A DNA stretch of 64,000 nucleotides from Haloprofundus marisrubri (GTDB taxonomy: Archaea; Halobacteriota; Halobacteria; Halobacteriales; Haloferacaceae), in assembly GCF_001469955.1 (NCBI RefSeq), contig NZ_LOPU01000018.1, forward strand, positions 126,001-190,000, read 5' to 3'. The position numbers and the translations under genes were made by a program. Below are positions 50,638-60,168 of this stretch, piece after piece. Position 1 is the stretch's first letter; each line of letters starts with the position of its first letter. A model generated the notes under the pieces. It searched no databases. It saw only the letters and a list, made by a program, of their open reading frames with translations, and was not told the DNA's origin.

Positions 50638-53327
50638 GATTCGACCGCATTCGACTGAAGAACTTCAAGCCGTACGCCGACACCGACCTCGAACTCGGCG
50701 ACGGCGTCACCGTCATCCACGGCCTCAACGGCAGCGGGAAGTCTTCACTCTTGGAAGCGTGTTTCTTCGCGCTCTACGGGTCGAAAGCGCTGGACGGAAC
50801 CCTCGAAGACGTCGTGACCAACGGCGAAGAGGAGTCCGAAATCGAACTCTGGTTCACCCACGCGGGCGAGGAGTACCGTGTCGAGCGACGGATTCGACTC
50901 TCAGGCAGTCGGGCGACGACGGCCAAATGCGTTCTCGAAGGCGCTGCGGTCCCCGACGGGAGCGTCGACGGTGCGCGAGACGTCCGGCGGTTCGTCGTCG
51001 ACCTACTGCGGATGGACGCCGACGCGTTCGTCAACTGCGCGTACGTTCGCCAAGGCGAGGTGAACAAACTCATCAACGCCTCGCCGTCGGAGCGCCAAGA
51101 TATGATAGACGACCTGCTCCAGTTGGGCAAACTGGAGGAGTACCGCGAACGGGCGCGGGACGCTCGCCTCGGCGTCGAAGACGTACTCGGCGACAAGCGT
51201 GGCGGCCTGCGGGAACTCGCCTCGCAGGTCGAAGAGAAAGCGGAGACGAACCCCTACGAGCGCCTGAACACGCTGCAGACCGAGTTGAAAGAGGTCGAAG
51301 CAAACATCGAGCGCTACGAGTCACAGCGCGAGAAAGCCAAGAAGAGCCGAGACGACGCGGCGGCGACGCTCGACGCCTACGAAAAGAAACGCGAGGAACT
51401 CGACGACCTCGCCGACGACATCGACTCGCTGAAATCAGACATCGCCGAAACCGAGGAAAAAAGAGAGGGCCTCCGCGGGAACGCGCGCGAGGTGCGCGAG
51501 CGGGTCGACGAACTGGAGTCGACCGTCGCCGACGCCGTCGACGAGAGCGAGTTGGACGCCGCTGACGACGACGCAATCGCCGCGCGGATGGAAGCCCTCG
51601 ACGAGCGCCGCGAGGAACTCACCGACTCCATACAGGAGCTGCGAGAACGCGCGCAGATGTTCGAGAACCAGTCGTCGAACCTCGCCGAGAAAGCGACGGA
51701 CCTCGAATCACGGGCCGAGGAGAAACGGACGCGCGCCGAGGAACTGGAGCGAAAACACGAGAGCGACGAGTCGAAACTCGCCGACCAGCGCGAGAAACTG
51801 AGCGACCTCGACGACCGAATCGACGCACTCGAAGCGCGGTTCGAGGACGCGCCGGTCGGCCTCGGCAGCACTGGTGACCATCTCTCGGCCCTCCGCGAGG
51901 AGAAGTCCGAACTCCGCGACGAACTCGAAACGGTTCGGACGAAACTCCGGTCGACCCGCCAGCGGGTGGAGGAAGCCGAGAAACTGCTCGACGAAGGGAA
52001 ATGCCCCGAGTGTGGCCAACCGGTCGACGAGTCGCCACACGTCGACACGCTCGACGACGACCGAACCCGTGTCGACGAACTCGACGCCGAACGCGAGGAA
52101 CTGGAATCGGAAGTCGAATCGGTCGACAGCGACATCGAACGCGCCGAAGACCTCGTCGACGCCGAGAACGAACTCGGTCGCCTTCGAGACCAGCGCGACA
52201 GCATCACGAGTCTCGTCGACCAGCGCGAGGAGACGCTCACAGAGAAGGCCGAACAGGCGGAGGCGGCCCGAGAGACGGCCGCCGAACACGAATCGAAGGC
52301 CGAAGAACTGCGAGAAGCCGCCGAGCAGACGGGGTCGAACGCAGAGGAGACGCGGGGAGAGATTTCGGAACTCGAAGCGGAACGCGAGCAGGTGGACGCG
52401 AGCGAGGAACGCCTCGAACGCATCCAATCGCTCCGCGACGAAATCGCCGAGGCCGAGGCGACACTCGACCGCATCTCGGAGCGGCGTGCGGACCTCGACG
52501 AACTCAACGACGAACGACGCGAGCGACTGGCGGAGAAGCAACGTCGCCGCCGCGAACTCCGCGACGAGGTCGACGAATCGCAGATAGAGAAAGCAAAGGA
52601 GAAGAAATCGAACGCCGAGGGGTATCTCGAACAGGTCGAACCCGAACTGGAAGCACTCGCCGAGAAACGGACGAAACTCAACAACGACATCGGCGGCGCG
52701 AAAGGCAGTATCGAAGAACTCGAAGACCTCCGCGAGAAGCGCGACCACGTCGCCGAACGCGTCGACGCGCTTCAGTCGCTCCACGCGGAGACCGAGGAAC
52801 TGGAGGCGATGTACAGAGACCTGCGAGCGGAACTCCGCCAGCGCAACGTCGAGACGCTCGAACGGATGCTCAACGAGACGTTCGACCTCGTCTACGCCAA
52901 CGACGCCTACGCCCGTATCCGTCTCGACGGCGAGTACGAACTCACGGTGTACCAGAAAGACGGGCAGGCGCTCGACCCCGAGCAGCTCTCGGGCGGCGAG
53001 CGCGCACTGTTCAACCTCTCGCTGCGCTGTGCCATCTACCGACTGTTGGCCGAGGGCATCGAGGGTGCGGCCCCGACGCCGCCGCTCATCCTCGACGAAC
53101 CGACCGTCTTCCTCGACTCGGGCCACGTCGGCCGTCTGGTCGACTTGGTCGAGGAGATGCGCGGGTTCGGCGTCCGCCAGATAATCATCGTCAGCCACGA
53201 CGACGAACTCGTCGGCGCGGCCGACGACCTCGTGACAGTCGAGAAAGACCCGACGAGCAACCGCTCGACGGTTCGCCACGAGGAGACGGCGGGACTCGCG
53301 GCGGTCGAATCGGTCGCCGACGACTGA
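50634..53327 (+). CDS. rad50: DNA double-strand break repair ATPase Rad50
   Basis: An 897-residue SMC-like ATPase. The start is a GTG overlapping the mre11 stop (GTGA). The N-lobe has Walker [17 protein letters not shown]. Two long coiled-coil arms run to and from the zinc hook at Cys457-Cys460 (CPECGQP). The C-lobe carries the signature [14 protein letters not shown] and Walker [15 protein letters not shown]. Length is normal for an archaeal Rad50. The coiled coil is Glu/Arg/Asp-rich as usual in halophiles. It processes DNA ends with Mre11. Confidence 0.97.
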   Translation: MRFDRIRLKNFKPYADTDLELGDGVTVIHGLNGSGKSSLLEACFFALYGSKALDGTLEDVVTNGEEESEIELWFTHAGEEYRVERRIRLSGSRATTAKCVLEGAAVPDGSVDGARDVRRFVVDLLRMDADAFVNCAYVRQGEVNKLINASPSERQDMIDDLLQLGKLEEYRERARDARLGVEDVLGDKRGGLRELASQVEEKAETNPYERLNTLQTELKEVEANIERYESQREKAKKSRDDAAATLDAYEKKREELDDLADDIDSLKSDIAETEEKREGLRGNAREVRERVDELESTVADAVDESELDAADDDAIAARMEALDERREELTDSIQELRERAQMFENQSSNLAEKATDLESRAEEKRTRAEELERKHESDESKLADQREKLSDLDDRIDALEARFEDAPVGLGSTGDHLSALREEKSELRDELETVRTKLRSTRQRVEEAEKLLDEGKCPECGQPVDESPHVDTLDDDRTRVDELDAEREELESEVESVDSDIERAEDLVDAENELGRLRDQRDSITSLVDQREETLTEKAEQAEAARETAAEHESKAEELREAAEQTGSNAEETRGEISELEAEREQVDASEERLERIQSLRDEIAEAEATLDRISERRADLDELNDERRERLAEKQRRRRELRDEVDESQIEKAKEKKSNAEGYLEQVEPELEALAEKRTKLNNDIGGAKGSIEELEDLREKRDHVAERVDALQSLHAETEELEAMYRDLRAELRQRNVETLERMLNETFDLVYANDAYARIRLDGEYELTVYQKDGQALDPEQLSGGERALFNLSLRCAIYRLLAEGIEGAAPTPPLILDEPTVFLDSGHVGRLVDLVEEMRGFGVRQIIIVSHDDELVGAADDLVTVEKDPTSNRSTVRHEETAGLAAVESVADD

Positions 53328-53343
53328 GTTCGGGACTTCTCTG

Positions 53344-53769
53344 TCAGTCGTCTCGGATTCGGGCGACGCCCTCGCGGGCCAGTTCCGTCGCGTCGTAGCC
53401 GCGTTCACCGTAGCTTTCGGCTTCGTCGACGAGTCCCGCCGCGCGGAACTCCGTGAGGAGGCCGAGAAGGTCGCTCTCACAGAGGCCGTACGAATCGAGG
53501 AGGTCGACCACCGACAGCGGTCCGCGGTCGACGAGTTCGACGAGAAGCCCGAGCGAGCGGTCGTCGTGCGTCGCCGACAGCACGCGACGGACCGACTTCG
53601 GAACGCCTGACGCTGCGGCGACCAGCGGCGACTCGCCGTCGACTATCTCGAAGACGTCGTTTGCGAGAAATCGTTCTTCGCCGGTTTCGGGGTCGCGTAC
53701 GCGACTCGACTCGCTGGAGCGTTTCAGTAGGAGGTAGCGTCGCCCCTCGTCGTCGCGGACGGTCTGCAT
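53344..53769 (-). CDS. Haloarchaeal winged-helix-like protein (probably DUF7346)
   Basis: A 141-residue protein starting MQTVRDDEGRRYLLLKRSSES. The first 40 residues look like a small beta region (VRDPETGEERFLANDVFEIV). The rest resembles a winged helix (DRSLGLLVELVDRGPLSVVDLLDSYGLCESDLLGLLTEFRAAGLV). It is tail to tail with rad50. A DNA-binding role is plausible. The family number is from memory and the function unknown. Confidence 0.75.
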   Translation of the reverse strand: MQTVRDDEGRRYLLLKRSSESSRVRDPETGEERFLANDVFEIVDGESPLVAAASGVPKSVRRVLSATHDDRSLGLLVELVDRGPLSVVDLLDSYGLCESDLLGLLTEFRAAGLVDEAESYGERGYDATELAREGVARIRDD

Positions 53770-53891
53770 ACCTCGAACGTACGCCCGAACGCTGTTAGCG
53801 GTTCCGCCCGCGGGATGTGGAATCGCTCATCCCGTCGGGTGGGCGGTCAGGACGGTCACACGCGTGTCGAGGAGCCGGTATCGGGCATCGG

Positions 53892-54458
53892 CTACGCGTC
53901 TCGGGACTCGGACGGGTCGTCAGGAGCGTCGCCGTCACCGGCATCGCTCTCAGTCGTCTCAGCGTCGCTTTCGGCGTCGTCGTCGATGGCTTCGACGTTC
54001 CCGTCGTACGTTTTTTCCGCATCCGGGTCGTCGTCGGTTGTAGTCGTTTCCGCCGCTTTCGACGCCCGTTTCTCGCGGAACTGCTGGTATCGTTGGTACG
54101 TTCGGAGAAGCAAGAACAGGCCGACGACGACGAGGCCGCCGCCGAGTCGCCACTGGCCGCGGAAGTAGACGAACATCGCGCCCAAAGAGAGCGCACCGAC
54201 GCCGACGTTGACGAGGACGACGCTCACCCAGAACGTCGTCTTCAGTTCGGAGTCGACTTCACCTTCGGGCGTCGCGGGTTTCGGCGCTTCGGGAACGTTC
54301 GGCAGGTCGCGTTCGGGGTCACCCCATCGGTTCCACTTCGCTTCGGGGTCGCCCCACCGGTCGAGTTCCTCCTCGGCGTCGCCCCAGCGGTCCTCGGGGT
54401 CGAACTCCTCGGGTTCGTCGGAGTTCTCGGAATCGTCGGACCTGAGGTCGAAGGGCAC
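53892..54458 (-). CDS. Acidic two-helix membrane protein with WGD repeats (probably DUF7322)
   Basis: A 188-residue protein that I start at the GTG at 54458. The N-terminal ~55 residues carry three RWGD units (DRWGDAEEELDRWGDPEAKWNRWGDPERD). Two membrane helices follow (FWVSVVLVNVGVGALSLGAMFVYF, LGGGLVVVGLFLLL), then a short basic patch and a long Asp/Glu/Thr/Ser tail. It is probably a membrane protein with both ends in the cytosol. Function unknown; the family number is from memory. Confidence 0.72.
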   Translation of the reverse strand: MPFDLRSDDSENSDEPEEFDPEDRWGDAEEELDRWGDPEAKWNRWGDPERDLPNVPEAPKPATPEGEVDSELKTTFWVSVVLVNVGVGALSLGAMFVYFRGQWRLGGGLVVVGLFLLLRTYQRYQQFREKRASKAAETTTTDDDPDAEKTYDGNVEAIDDDAESDAETTESDAGDGDAPDDPSESRDA

Positions 54459-54503
54459 AGAACGGTCGAGGCGGGCGTCGAGAATAAGCGTTCGGAGTTC
54501 CGA

Positions 54504-54692
54504 CTACGCCTGCTCTCGCAGTGTAACGGTCTGCGTGGTTTGCATCCACGCGAGGGGATTCTGGGCGTCGTAGAATACGACGCCGTCGTCCACTTCGTAC
54601 GCCTCGACGTTTTCGACGCCGTCAGGCGCTTGCAGCGACTGCTGCGTAGTATCTGCGCTGTCCCACCACTCGTCGTCTATCCGGTCGGACAT
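54504..54692 (-). CDS. 62-residue conserved acidic protein (probably DUF7331)
   Basis: A small protein starting MSDRIDDEWWDSADTTQQSLQ, with the segment EAYEVDDGVVFYDAQNPLAWMQTT. The upstream 22 codons of the frame cross the promoter. On the minus strand, a TATA-like TATACTATGTTATATCAT block lies about 18-35 bases upstream. The EVDDGVVFYDAxNPLAWxQ segment strongly recalls a small haloarchaeal family. It lies divergent to polB, and its function is unknown. Confidence 0.72.
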   Translation of the reverse strand: MSDRIDDEWWDSADTTQQSLQAPDGVENVEAYEVDDGVVFYDAQNPLAWMQTTQTVTLREQA

Positions 54693-54833
54693 CGTCACAC
54701 ACCATGGTATGATATAACATAGTATAGGTCTTTCCGTCGTGACCGAACTTGCAGCCATCGCTACGACCGCCGAGAACGGAGCGTTCGGGTCGAAAAGCCG
54801 AACTTTTTACCCGGGTGTGACCAAGCAGTCGCC

Positions 54834-57548
54834 ATGACTCAGGCTGGGCTCTCCGACTACAGTTCCGGGGGTGACGACGCCGACGCCGACGGTATCGACG
54901 GTGGCGACGACCGACCGACGACGGAGGCTGCCGCCGTCGCCGGCGACGTAAGCCAGCGGGTGAACGAAATCGTCGACCGACACGAACTCCGGTATCCCGA
55001 CGCCGACGGGACGCTCGAACTGATGGTGTCGCAGGTGAACTACACCGTCGAGGGACAGGGTCGAGACGAGTACCCTGTCATCCACGTGTTCGGCCGGACG
55101 CCCGACAACGACCCGATGCACGTCCGCGTGCTCGGCTTCGAACCGTACTTCTACGCCCCCACGGAGACGCTCACCGACGAACTCCTCGCCCGCGACACGA
55201 TTCTGCGAACTGACTCCGGCTACGAGAGTATCCGCGGCGAGGAACTGACGAAAATCGTCGGCCGCACCCCCCGAGACGTGGGCCAGATGCGCGACGAGTT
55301 CGACCACTTCGAAGCCGACATCCTCTTTCCGAACCGATTTCTCATCGACAAGGACATCAACGGCGGGATTCGGGTGCCGGACCGCCGCCTCGACGACAAC
55401 GTCGTCCAAGTCGCCCACGACGAAGTTCAAGCGGCCGACGTCGACGCCGACCTCCGCGTCAACACGTTCGACATCGAAGTCGACGACAGAAACGGCTTCC
55501 CCGAAGACGGCGAAGAGCCCATCGTCTGTCTGACCAGCCACGACTCCTACCGCGACGAGTACGTCGCGTGGCTGTACGAAGCGCCGGAGGGCGACGGCGA
55601 GATTCCGAGCGCCCTCGACGAGTACGCACCGTACCGCGACGACACCGACCTCGACGTCCGAACGTTCGACGAGGAGGAAGCGATGCTCGACGCGTTCGTC
55701 TCCTACATCGAGGAGACCGACCCCGACATCATGACGGGGTGGAACTTCGAGGATTTCGACGCGCCGTACTTCCTCGACCGACTGGAGAACCTCGACGCGT
55801 TCACCGACTACGACCTCCGCATCGAACGCCTCTCGCGCGTCGACGAGGTGTGGCGAAGCGGCTGGGGCGGCCCGAACGTCAAAGGCCGCGTCGTCTTCGA
55901 CCTGCTGTACGCTTACAAGAAAACGCAGTTCTCGGAACTGGAGTCGTATCGACTGGACGCTGTCGGCGAACTCGAACTCGACGTGGGCAAGGAACGCTAC
56001 GCGGGCAGCATCGGCGACCTCTGGGAAGGGGACCCCACTCGGCTTCTGGAGTACAACGTTCGTGACGTGGAACTCTGTGTCGAAATCGACCGCAAACAGG
56101 AGGTCATCCCCTTCTGGGACGAGGTACGGACGTTCGTCGGCTGTCTGCTCGAAGACGCGCCGACGGCGGGCGACGCGGTGGACGTCTACGTCCTGCACAA
56201 AGCCTACGGCGAGTTCGTCCTCCCGACGAAGGGCCAACAGGAATCGGAGGACTTCGAGGGCGGCGCGGTGTTCGACCCCATCACGGGCGTCAAAGAGAAC
56301 GTCACCGTACTCGACCTCAAGTCGCTGTACCCGATGTGTATGGTGACTATCAACGCCTCACCGGAGACGAAAGTCGGTCCCGATTACGACGGCGAGACGT
56401 ACCGCGCACCCAACGGGACGCGGTTCCGTCGCGAACCCGACGGGATGATGCGCGAGATGATCGACGACCTGCTGACCGAACGCGAGGAGAAGAAGTCGCT
56501 CCGCAACGAGCACAAACCCGGTTCCTCCGCGTACGAGCAGTACGACCGCCAGCAGGCGGCGGTGAAGGTCATCATGAACTCGCTTTACGGCGTCTCCGGC
56601 TGGGACCGCTTCCGCCTCTACGACAAGGAGAACGCGGCGGCCATCACGGCCACGGGTCGGGAGGTCATCGACTTCACGCAGACGGCGGCGACCGAAATCG
56701 ACTACGACGTCGCCTACGGCGACACCGACTCGGTGATGCTCGAACTCGGCCCCGGCGTGACGAAAGAGGAGGCCATCGAGCAGTCGTTCGAGATTGAAGA
56801 ACACATCAACGCCCGCTACGACGACTTCGCGCGCGAGAAACTCGACGCCGACGAACACCGATTCCAAATCGAGTTCGAGAAACTGTATCGCAGATTCTTC
56901 CAAGCGGGTCGCAAGAAACGCTACGCGGGCCACATCGTCTGGAAAGAGGGCAAGGACGTCGACGACATCGACATCACCGGCTTCGAGTACAAACGCTCGG
57001 ACATCGCGGCCATCACGAAACGGGTCCAAAAGCAGGTCATCGAGATGATTGTCACCGGCAGCGACACCGACGACATCAAAGACTACGTCCGCGACACGAT
57101 TCGTGACTTCCAGGACGAGGACGCCGACCTCGACGACATCGGCATTCCCGGCGGCATCGGCAAGCGACTCGAAAGCTACGACACCGCCGGAGCGCAGGTC
57201 CGCGGCGCGAAGTACGCGAACCTTCTGTTGGGCACCAACTTCCAGCGCGGGTCGAAACCCAAGCGACTCTACCTGAAGAAAGTCCACCCGGCCTTTTTCC
57301 GCCGGATGGAAGAGGAGAGAGGCTTCGACGCCCGAGCGGACCCGCTGTACGGCGAGTTCAAGCGCGACCCCGACGTTATCTGCTTCGAGTACGCCGACGA
57401 AGTCCCAGAGGAGTTCGAGGTCGACTGGGACAAGATGTTAGAGAAGACGCTCGAAGGTCCCATCGCCCGCATCATCGAAGCGCTCGGCCTCTCGTGGGAC
57501 GAAGTCAAAAGCGGTCAACAGCAGACCGGTCTCGGACAGTTCGGCTGA
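54834..57548 (+). CDS. polB: Family B replicative DNA polymerase
   Basis: A 904-residue PolB. After a ~120-residue acidic leader, the 3'-5' exonuclease domain shows ExoI (NTFDIEVDDRN), ExoII (GWNFEDFDAPYF) and ExoIII (YNVRDVELC). The polymerase domain carries motif A (LDLKSLYPMCMV), motif B (KVIMNSLYGVSGW) and motif C (YGDTDSVML). The C-terminus QQQTGLGQFG fits a PCNA-interacting PIP box. No intein interrupts it, though PolB of several haloarchaea has inteins at such motifs. It is divergent from the small acidic gene and about 240 bases before sufC. Confidence 0.97.
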   Translation: MTQAGLSDYSSGGDDADADGIDGGDDRPTTEAAAVAGDVSQRVNEIVDRHELRYPDADGTLELMVSQVNYTVEGQGRDEYPVIHVFGRTPDNDPMHVRVLGFEPYFYAPTETLTDELLARDTILRTDSGYESIRGEELTKIVGRTPRDVGQMRDEFDHFEADILFPNRFLIDKDINGGIRVPDRRLDDNVVQVAHDEVQAADVDADLRVNTFDIEVDDRNGFPEDGEEPIVCLTSHDSYRDEYVAWLYEAPEGDGEIPSALDEYAPYRDDTDLDVRTFDEEEAMLDAFVSYIEETDPDIMTGWNFEDFDAPYFLDRLENLDAFTDYDLRIERLSRVDEVWRSGWGGPNVKGRVVFDLLYAYKKTQFSELESYRLDAVGELELDVGKERYAGSIGDLWEGDPTRLLEYNVRDVELCVEIDRKQEVIPFWDEVRTFVGCLLEDAPTAGDAVDVYVLHKAYGEFVLPTKGQQESEDFEGGAVFDPITGVKENVTVLDLKSLYPMCMVTINASPETKVGPDYDGETYRAPNGTRFRREPDGMMREMIDDLLTEREEKKSLRNEHKPGSSAYEQYDRQQAAVKVIMNSLYGVSGWDRFRLYDKENAAAITATGREVIDFTQTAATEIDYDVAYGDTDSVMLELGPGVTKEEAIEQSFEIEEHINARYDDFAREKLDADEHRFQIEFEKLYRRFFQAGRKKRYAGHIVWKEGKDVDDIDITGFEYKRSDIAAITKRVQKQVIEMIVTGSDTDDIKDYVRDTIRDFQDEDADLDDIGIPGGIGKRLESYDTAGAQVRGAKYANLLLGTNFQRGSKPKRLYLKKVHPAFFRRMEEERGFDARADPLYGEFKRDPDVICFEYADEVPEEFEVDWDKMLEKTLEGPIARIIEALGLSWDEVKSGQQQTGLGQFG

Positions 57549-57695
57549 GCGGTCGGTCACGGCAGTAGCGGCGGGCAAAACCTCGACTGACCCGAGTGCT
57601 GGTCGCACGACGCACCGTCACATTCATTCGTCGGCATCGCTCCGACGAGATAGCTCCCGTCCGGCGGTTTTCACCAGCACTGGGTTTCCGATACC

Positions 57696-57762
57696 GAAAA
57701 CAAATTTTCCCGCAGCGGAAGCTGGAGGGGGTAAATGCGTAAGCATTAATGGGCGCAAGCCC
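57696..57762 (+). promoter_or_regulatory. suf operon promoter and leader with two possible hairpins
   Basis: The AT-rich element GAAAACAAATTTT (57696-57708) is a likely TATA region. Downstream are two adjacent perfect inverted repeats: AATGC-GTAA-GCATT (57734-57747) and GGGC-GCAA-GCCC (57751-57762). Both have GNRA-type tetraloops. If transcription starts near 57730, both would be in the 5' UTR of sufC, whose ATG is at 57789. Alternatively, the palindrome AATGCGTAAGCATT may be a repressor operator overlapping a second TATA-like ATTAAT. Confidence 0.5.
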
Positions 57763-57788
57763 CCACCGTCGAACACGAGGAACATATC

Positions 57789-58703
57789 ATGGCAACACTC
57801 GAAATCAAGAACCTTCATGCGGAGGTCGCAGTCGAGGACGGGGAGAAGATTCTCCGGGGCGTCGACTTGGAAGTCAAATCGGGCGAAATTCACGCGCTGA
57901 TGGGTCCGAACGGCTCCGGGAAGTCGACGACGGCGAAGATTATCGCCGGTCACCCCGCCTACGAGGTCACCGACGGGGAGATTCTCCTCCACCTCGACGA
58001 GAACGAGTTCGGCGACGACTTCGAGATTCCCGAGGACAAACAGACGTGGAATCTCCTCGAACTGGAACCGAACGAGCGCGCGGCGCTCGGCATCTTCCTC
58101 GGCTTCCAGTATCCCGCCGAAATCGAAGGCGTCACGATGACGAACTTCCTCCGTCAGGCGCTCAACGCCAAACTCGAAGAGCGCGAAGAGCTGTTCGAGG
58201 AGGACGACGGCGACGACGCCGACGAGGAAGAGGAGTCGGGCTACGACACCTCGCCGATGGAGGGCCCCGCCGACGACGGCGAAGTCGGTGTTGCCGAGTT
58301 CCAGCAACTGCTCGTCGAGAAGATGGAACTGCTCGACATGGACGAGAAGTTCGCCCAACGCTACCTCAACGCAGGCTTCTCCGGCGGCGAGAAGAAGCAA
58401 AACGAGGTGCTGCAGGCGGCGATTCTCGAACCCTCCCTCGCAGTGCTCGACGAAATCGACTCCGGGCTGGACATCGACCGCCTGCAGGACGTCTCCGAAG
58501 GCATCAACGCACTCCGCGACGAGCAGGGGACGGGCATTCTGCAGATTACGCACTACCAGCGCATCCTCGACTACGTCGAACCCGACGTCGTCCACATCAT
58601 GCTCGACGGTGAAGTCGTCATGGAGGGCGGCCCCGAACTCGCCGTCAAACTCGAGGAGAAAGGATACGACTGGGTCCGCGAGCAGACCTACGAGACAGCC
58701 TGA
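57789..58703 (+). CDS. sufC: Fe-S cluster assembly ATPase SufC
   Basis: A 304-residue ABC ATPase starting [21 protein letters not shown]. Walker A is [14 protein letters not shown], the signature is [11 protein letters not shown], and Walker B is [22 protein letters not shown] contains the switch His. An acidic ~45-residue insertion (residues ~130-175, [19 protein letters not shown]) sits before the signature and is longer than in bacteria. First gene of sufCBD; 34 bases to sufB. Energises SufBCD, the scaffold that builds Fe-S clusters. Confidence 0.97.
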   Translation: MATLEIKNLHAEVAVEDGEKILRGVDLEVKSGEIHALMGPNGSGKSTTAKIIAGHPAYEVTDGEILLHLDENEFGDDFEIPEDKQTWNLLELEPNERAALGIFLGFQYPAEIEGVTMTNFLRQALNAKLEEREELFEEDDGDDADEEEESGYDTSPMEGPADDGEVGVAEFQQLLVEKMELLDMDEKFAQRYLNAGFSGGEKKQNEVLQAAILEPSLAVLDEIDSGLDIDRLQDVSEGINALRDEQGTGILQITHYQRILDYVEPDVVHIMLDGEVVMEGGPELAVKLEEKGYDWVREQTYETA

Positions 58704-58737
58704 TAAGGCTGCATCAGCTACACCAACCTAACTAACC

Positions 58738-60168
58738 ATGAGTTCAGAACAAGACCACCTCAAAGAGACAGACACCGAAGCCCGATTCGAGTTCAAGAAG
58801 GAGCAGAAGTCCTCCTTCAAGGCCGACAAAGGGCTCACGGAGGAGACCATCCGGGTCATCTCCGAGGACAAAGACGAACCCGAGTGGATGCTCCAGCGCC
58901 GTCTCCGCGCGCTGAAGCAGTTCCAGAAGATGCCGATGCCGACCGACTGGCCCGGCCAGCCTGACCTCTCGGAAGTCGACGTGGACAAAATCGTTCCGTA
59001 CATCCGCCCCGACGTCGAGACGCGCGGCGGCGTCGACGACTGGACGGACCTGCCGGACGAAATCAAGGACACGTTCGACAAACTCGGCATCCCGGAAGCC
59101 GAGAAGAACGCGCTCTCGGGCGTCGGCGCACAGTACGAGTCCGAGGTCGTCTACCAGAACATGCAGGAGCGCTGGGAGGAGAAAGGCGTCGTCTTCATGA
59201 ACATGGACCAGGCGGTCCAAGAGCACGAAGACCTCGTCAAGGAGTACTTCATGACGAAGTGCGTCCCCCCGAGCGACAACAAGTTCGCCGCGCTTCACGG
59301 CGCAATCTGGTCCGGCGGGTCGTTCGTCTACGTCCCCGAGGACACCACCGTCGACATGCCGGTGCAGGCGTACTTCCGCATGAACTCCGAGGGGATGGGC
59401 CAGTTCGAGCACACGCTCATCATCGCCGAGGAAGGCTCGGAAGTCCACTACATCGAAGGCTGCAGCGCGCCGAAGTACTCGGCGTTCAACCTGCACTCCG
59501 GCGGCGTCGAAGTGTTCGTCGGCGAGGACGCCCACGTCCAGTACTCGACAGTGCAGAACTGGTCGAAGAACACCTACAACCTCAACACCAAGCGCGCCAT
59601 CGTCGAGAAGGGCGGCCGCATGGAGTGGATTTCGGGCTCTATGGGCTCGAAAGCGACGATGCTCTACCCCGCGTCCATTCTGAAGGGCCGCGGCGCATCG
59701 GACAACCACATCACCATCGCGTTCGCGGGCGAGGGCCAGAACATCGACACCGGCGCGAAGGTGTACCACAACGCCCCCGAGACGAAGTCGACCATCGAGT
59801 CCAAGAGCATCAGTAAGGACGGCGGCCGCACGAACTACCGCGGCCTCGTCCACATCGCCGACGGCGCACACGACTCCTCGACGGCCGTAGAGTGTGACGC
59901 GCTGATGTTCGACAACGAGTCCACCTCGGACACGATGCCGTACATGGAGATCAACGAGTCGCGCGTCGACGTCGCCCACGAGGCGACCGTCGGTAAAATC
60001 GGCGACGAGGACATCTTCTACCTGCAGTCGCGTGGTCTCGACGACGACGACGCAAAGCAGATGATCGTCTCCGGCTTCATCGAGCCAATCACGGAGGAAC
60101 TACCCATCGAGTACGCGGTCGAACTCAACCGCCTCGTCGAACTCGAAATGGAGGGAAGCCTCGGGTAG
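58738..60168 (+). CDS. sufB: Fe-S cluster scaffold protein SufB
   Basis: A 476-residue beta-helix scaffold. The N-terminus carries EETIRVISEDKDEPEWMLQRRLRALKQF. The core shows KEYFMTKCVPPSDNKFAALHGAIWSGGSFVYVP, FNLHSGGVEVFVGEDAHVQYSTVQNWSKNTYNLNTKRA, and the C-terminal MPYMEINESRVDVAHEATVGKIGDEDIFYLQSRG. Cysteine in EGCSAPKYSAF is a conserved ligand candidate. The stop codon is directly followed by the sufD ATG. Sulfur donors (SufS/SufU) are not in the window. Confidence 0.97.
   Translation: MSSEQDHLKETDTEARFEFKKEQKSSFKADKGLTEETIRVISEDKDEPEWMLQRRLRALKQFQKMPMPTDWPGQPDLSEVDVDKIVPYIRPDVETRGGVDDWTDLPDEIKDTFDKLGIPEAEKNALSGVGAQYESEVVYQNMQERWEEKGVVFMNMDQAVQEHEDLVKEYFMTKCVPPSDNKFAALHGAIWSGGSFVYVPEDTTVDMPVQAYFRMNSEGMGQFEHTLIIAEEGSEVHYIEGCSAPKYSAFNLHSGGVEVFVGEDAHVQYSTVQNWSKNTYNLNTKRAIVEKGGRMEWISGSMGSKATMLYPASILKGRGASDNHITIAFAGEGQNIDTGAKVYHNAPETKSTIESKSISKDGGRTNYRGLVHIADGAHDSSTAVECDALMFDNESTSDTMPYMEINESRVDVAHEATVGKIGDEDIFYLQSRGLDDDDAKQMIVSGFIEPITEELPIEYAVELNRLVELEMEGSLG

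Noticed and set aside
51377-52690. A 437-codon minus-strand frame inside rad50
   Set aside because: It consists almost only of Ser, Arg and Ala and mirrors the coiled coil of rad50. It is a shadow.
54834-57548. Possible intein in polB
   Set aside because: All catalytic motifs are continuous and total length is 904 residues, so no intein is present.
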